A DNA stretch of 64,000 bases from Palsa-504 sp963819785 (GTDB lineage Bacteria; Actinomycetota; Actinomycetes; Streptosporangiales; Streptosporangiaceae), in contig CAWFXW010000037.1 of the NCBI GenBank assembly GCA_963819785.1, forward strand, positions 744,001 to 808,000. The letters are read 5' to 3'. Both the position numbers and the translations under genes were made by a program. Positions 63,351 to 64,000 of the stretch are shown here, piece after piece. Under the pieces are notes generated by a model. That model saw nothing but the letters and a program-made list of their open reading frames with translations, was not told the origin of the DNA and did not search any database. The number at the start of each line of letters is the position of its first letter. Positions within the stretch are counted from its first letter, which is position 1.

Positions 63351-64000
63351 TCATTTGGACAGGAAGGCGCGGAGCTTATCCAGGGGCCAGCAGTTGATCA
63401 CGTCGTCGGGGGTGAGCCAGCCGCGCTGCGCCGTGCCCACGCCGTACGGCAGGTTGCCCTGGTCGGCCACGGAGTGCGCGTCGGAGTCGATGGCGAACAC
63501 CACGCCCGCGTCGCGGGCCGCGCGGATGTGGTCCGACGGCAGGTCGAGCCGCTGCGGCGAGGCGTTGATCTCCAGTGCCGTCCCGGTGCGAGCGCAGGCC
63601 CGGAACAGCTCGCCGAAGTCCACCTCGACCGTCGGCCGCCGCCCGATCCGCCGGGTCAGGGGGTGGCCGATGATGTTGACCCGCGGGTTCTCGCAGGCGG
63701 TGACGAAGCGCCGGGTCATCGAGGCTAGGGTCGAAGTTGGAGTGCACCGAGGCCACGCACAAGAAGGACAAGTCGAACCCGGCCAGGCTCTGCCATCCTG
63801 GCTTGGCCTCGTCCCAGTCGACCGAACCGTCCGGGGCGATGTTGAGCTCGGTGCCGTGCAGCAGTTCCAGCGGCGTCTCCAGGGCCCGTACCCGGTCGCG
63901 CTGGGCCAGCATCTTCTCGTCGGTCATCCGCTGGAAGAACAGGTTCGGCGCGTGGTCGGTGATCGCGTAGTACTCGTACCCGCGCCGGGCCGCCGCGGCC
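63351..64000 (-). CDS. PHP-domain phosphoesterase/PolX-like C-terminus, partial, frame break
   Basis: Runs off the right edge of the window. First frame (64000 to ~63735): EKMLAQRDRVRALETPLELLHGTELNIAPDGSVDWDE and FDLSFLCVASVHSNFDP. Second frame (63719 to 63351): MTRRFVTACENPRVNIIGHPLTRRIG, VDFGELFRACARTGTALEIN, AGVVFAIDSDAHSVADQGNL. This is the PHP domain of the DNA polymerase X/histidinol-phosphatase-like group; metal ligands are in GTELNI, SVHSN, GHPL and DSDAHS. The two parts are adjacent with one extra base between ~63720 and ~63735. The upstream part, with the polymerase or remaining PHP region, lies outside. True lesion or sequence error is undecided. Confidence 0.8.

Noticed and set aside
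1..64000. tRNA, rRNA or phage/integrase genes
   Set aside because: No cloverleaf-like segments with CCA-adjacent arms, no rRNA signatures and no integrase or phage structural genes were seen on either strand.

Overview
This is chromosomal DNA from a very GC-rich actinomycete (phylum Actinomycetota). Supporting signs are G/C-ending codons, frequent GTG starts, the whiA-yvcK-rapZ-uvrC block, a GarA/FtsR-type block, two families of mycothiol-enzyme-like DinB proteins, and PaaX, MMPL and Box-pathway genes. A filamentous soil lineage such as Streptosporangiales or a relative is plausible, but I cannot fix the genus. I see no rRNA, tRNA, CRISPR array, phage or complete insertion sequence.

Layout. 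1-4.1 kb: whiA (partial), yvcK, rapZ and uvrC, all minus. 4.2-7.9 kb: an MMPL transporter running out of frame into a deleted cytochrome P450 remnant, a small membrane protein and an MBL-fold hydrolase. 8.0-13.8 kb: an aromatic degradation operon under a PaaX regulator (CocE-type esterase, BoxC, BoxB). 13.9-15.7 kb: a phosphotransferase/DUF6285 deletion fusion followed by an acyl-CoA dehydrogenase. 15.7-26.5 kb: accessory genes, including two paralogous HTH + Clp-N gene pairs, each behind a tandem pair of near-identical operators; between them lies an extracytoplasmic flavin electron-transfer module (ferric-reductase-like protein, FMN-binding protein, ApbE). 26.6-29.7 kb: gcvP with a glycine riboswitch.

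29.8-45.5 kb is the most unusual part: about 16 kb of minus-strand genes for phospho-signalling. It holds three Ser/Thr kinases, a PP2C phosphatase, a TerY-like VWA protein, a zinc-ribbon/FHA protein, an FHA-PrsW protease fusion, a Kef-type antiporter, an FAD-like oxidoreductase and small membrane proteins. Three of its proteins share a ~95-residue domain I do not recognise. The island sits exactly between gcvP and the conserved block merR - bifunctional nuclease - ftsR - garA (45.7-48.4 kb), whose FHA protein GarA is itself a kinase substrate in mycobacteria. In M. tuberculosis the corresponding genes are nearly adjacent (Rv1827-Rv1832), so the island looks like an insertion into a phospho-regulated metabolic locus.

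48.7-64 kb: ManC/phosphomannomutase-like protein, CDP-alcohol phosphatidyltransferase, prfC, a secreted glycosidase-like protein, DUF429, two DinB-superfamily proteins, a lipoprotein, DUF885, the fatty-acid oxidation pair fadA-fadB, and a PHP phosphoesterase running off the end.

Two window-wide patterns cut across the genes. First, a GC-rich palindromic repeat occurs at five loci, in or beside coding regions (uvrC end, boxC, gcvP, gcvP leader, fadB). Second, five conserved genes (gcvP, the zinc-ribbon/FHA gene, garA, a DinB-type gene, the PHP gene) are each broken by a single frame change, and boxC has lost its stop codon. These may be real decay or uncorrected sequence errors; each affected entry says so.
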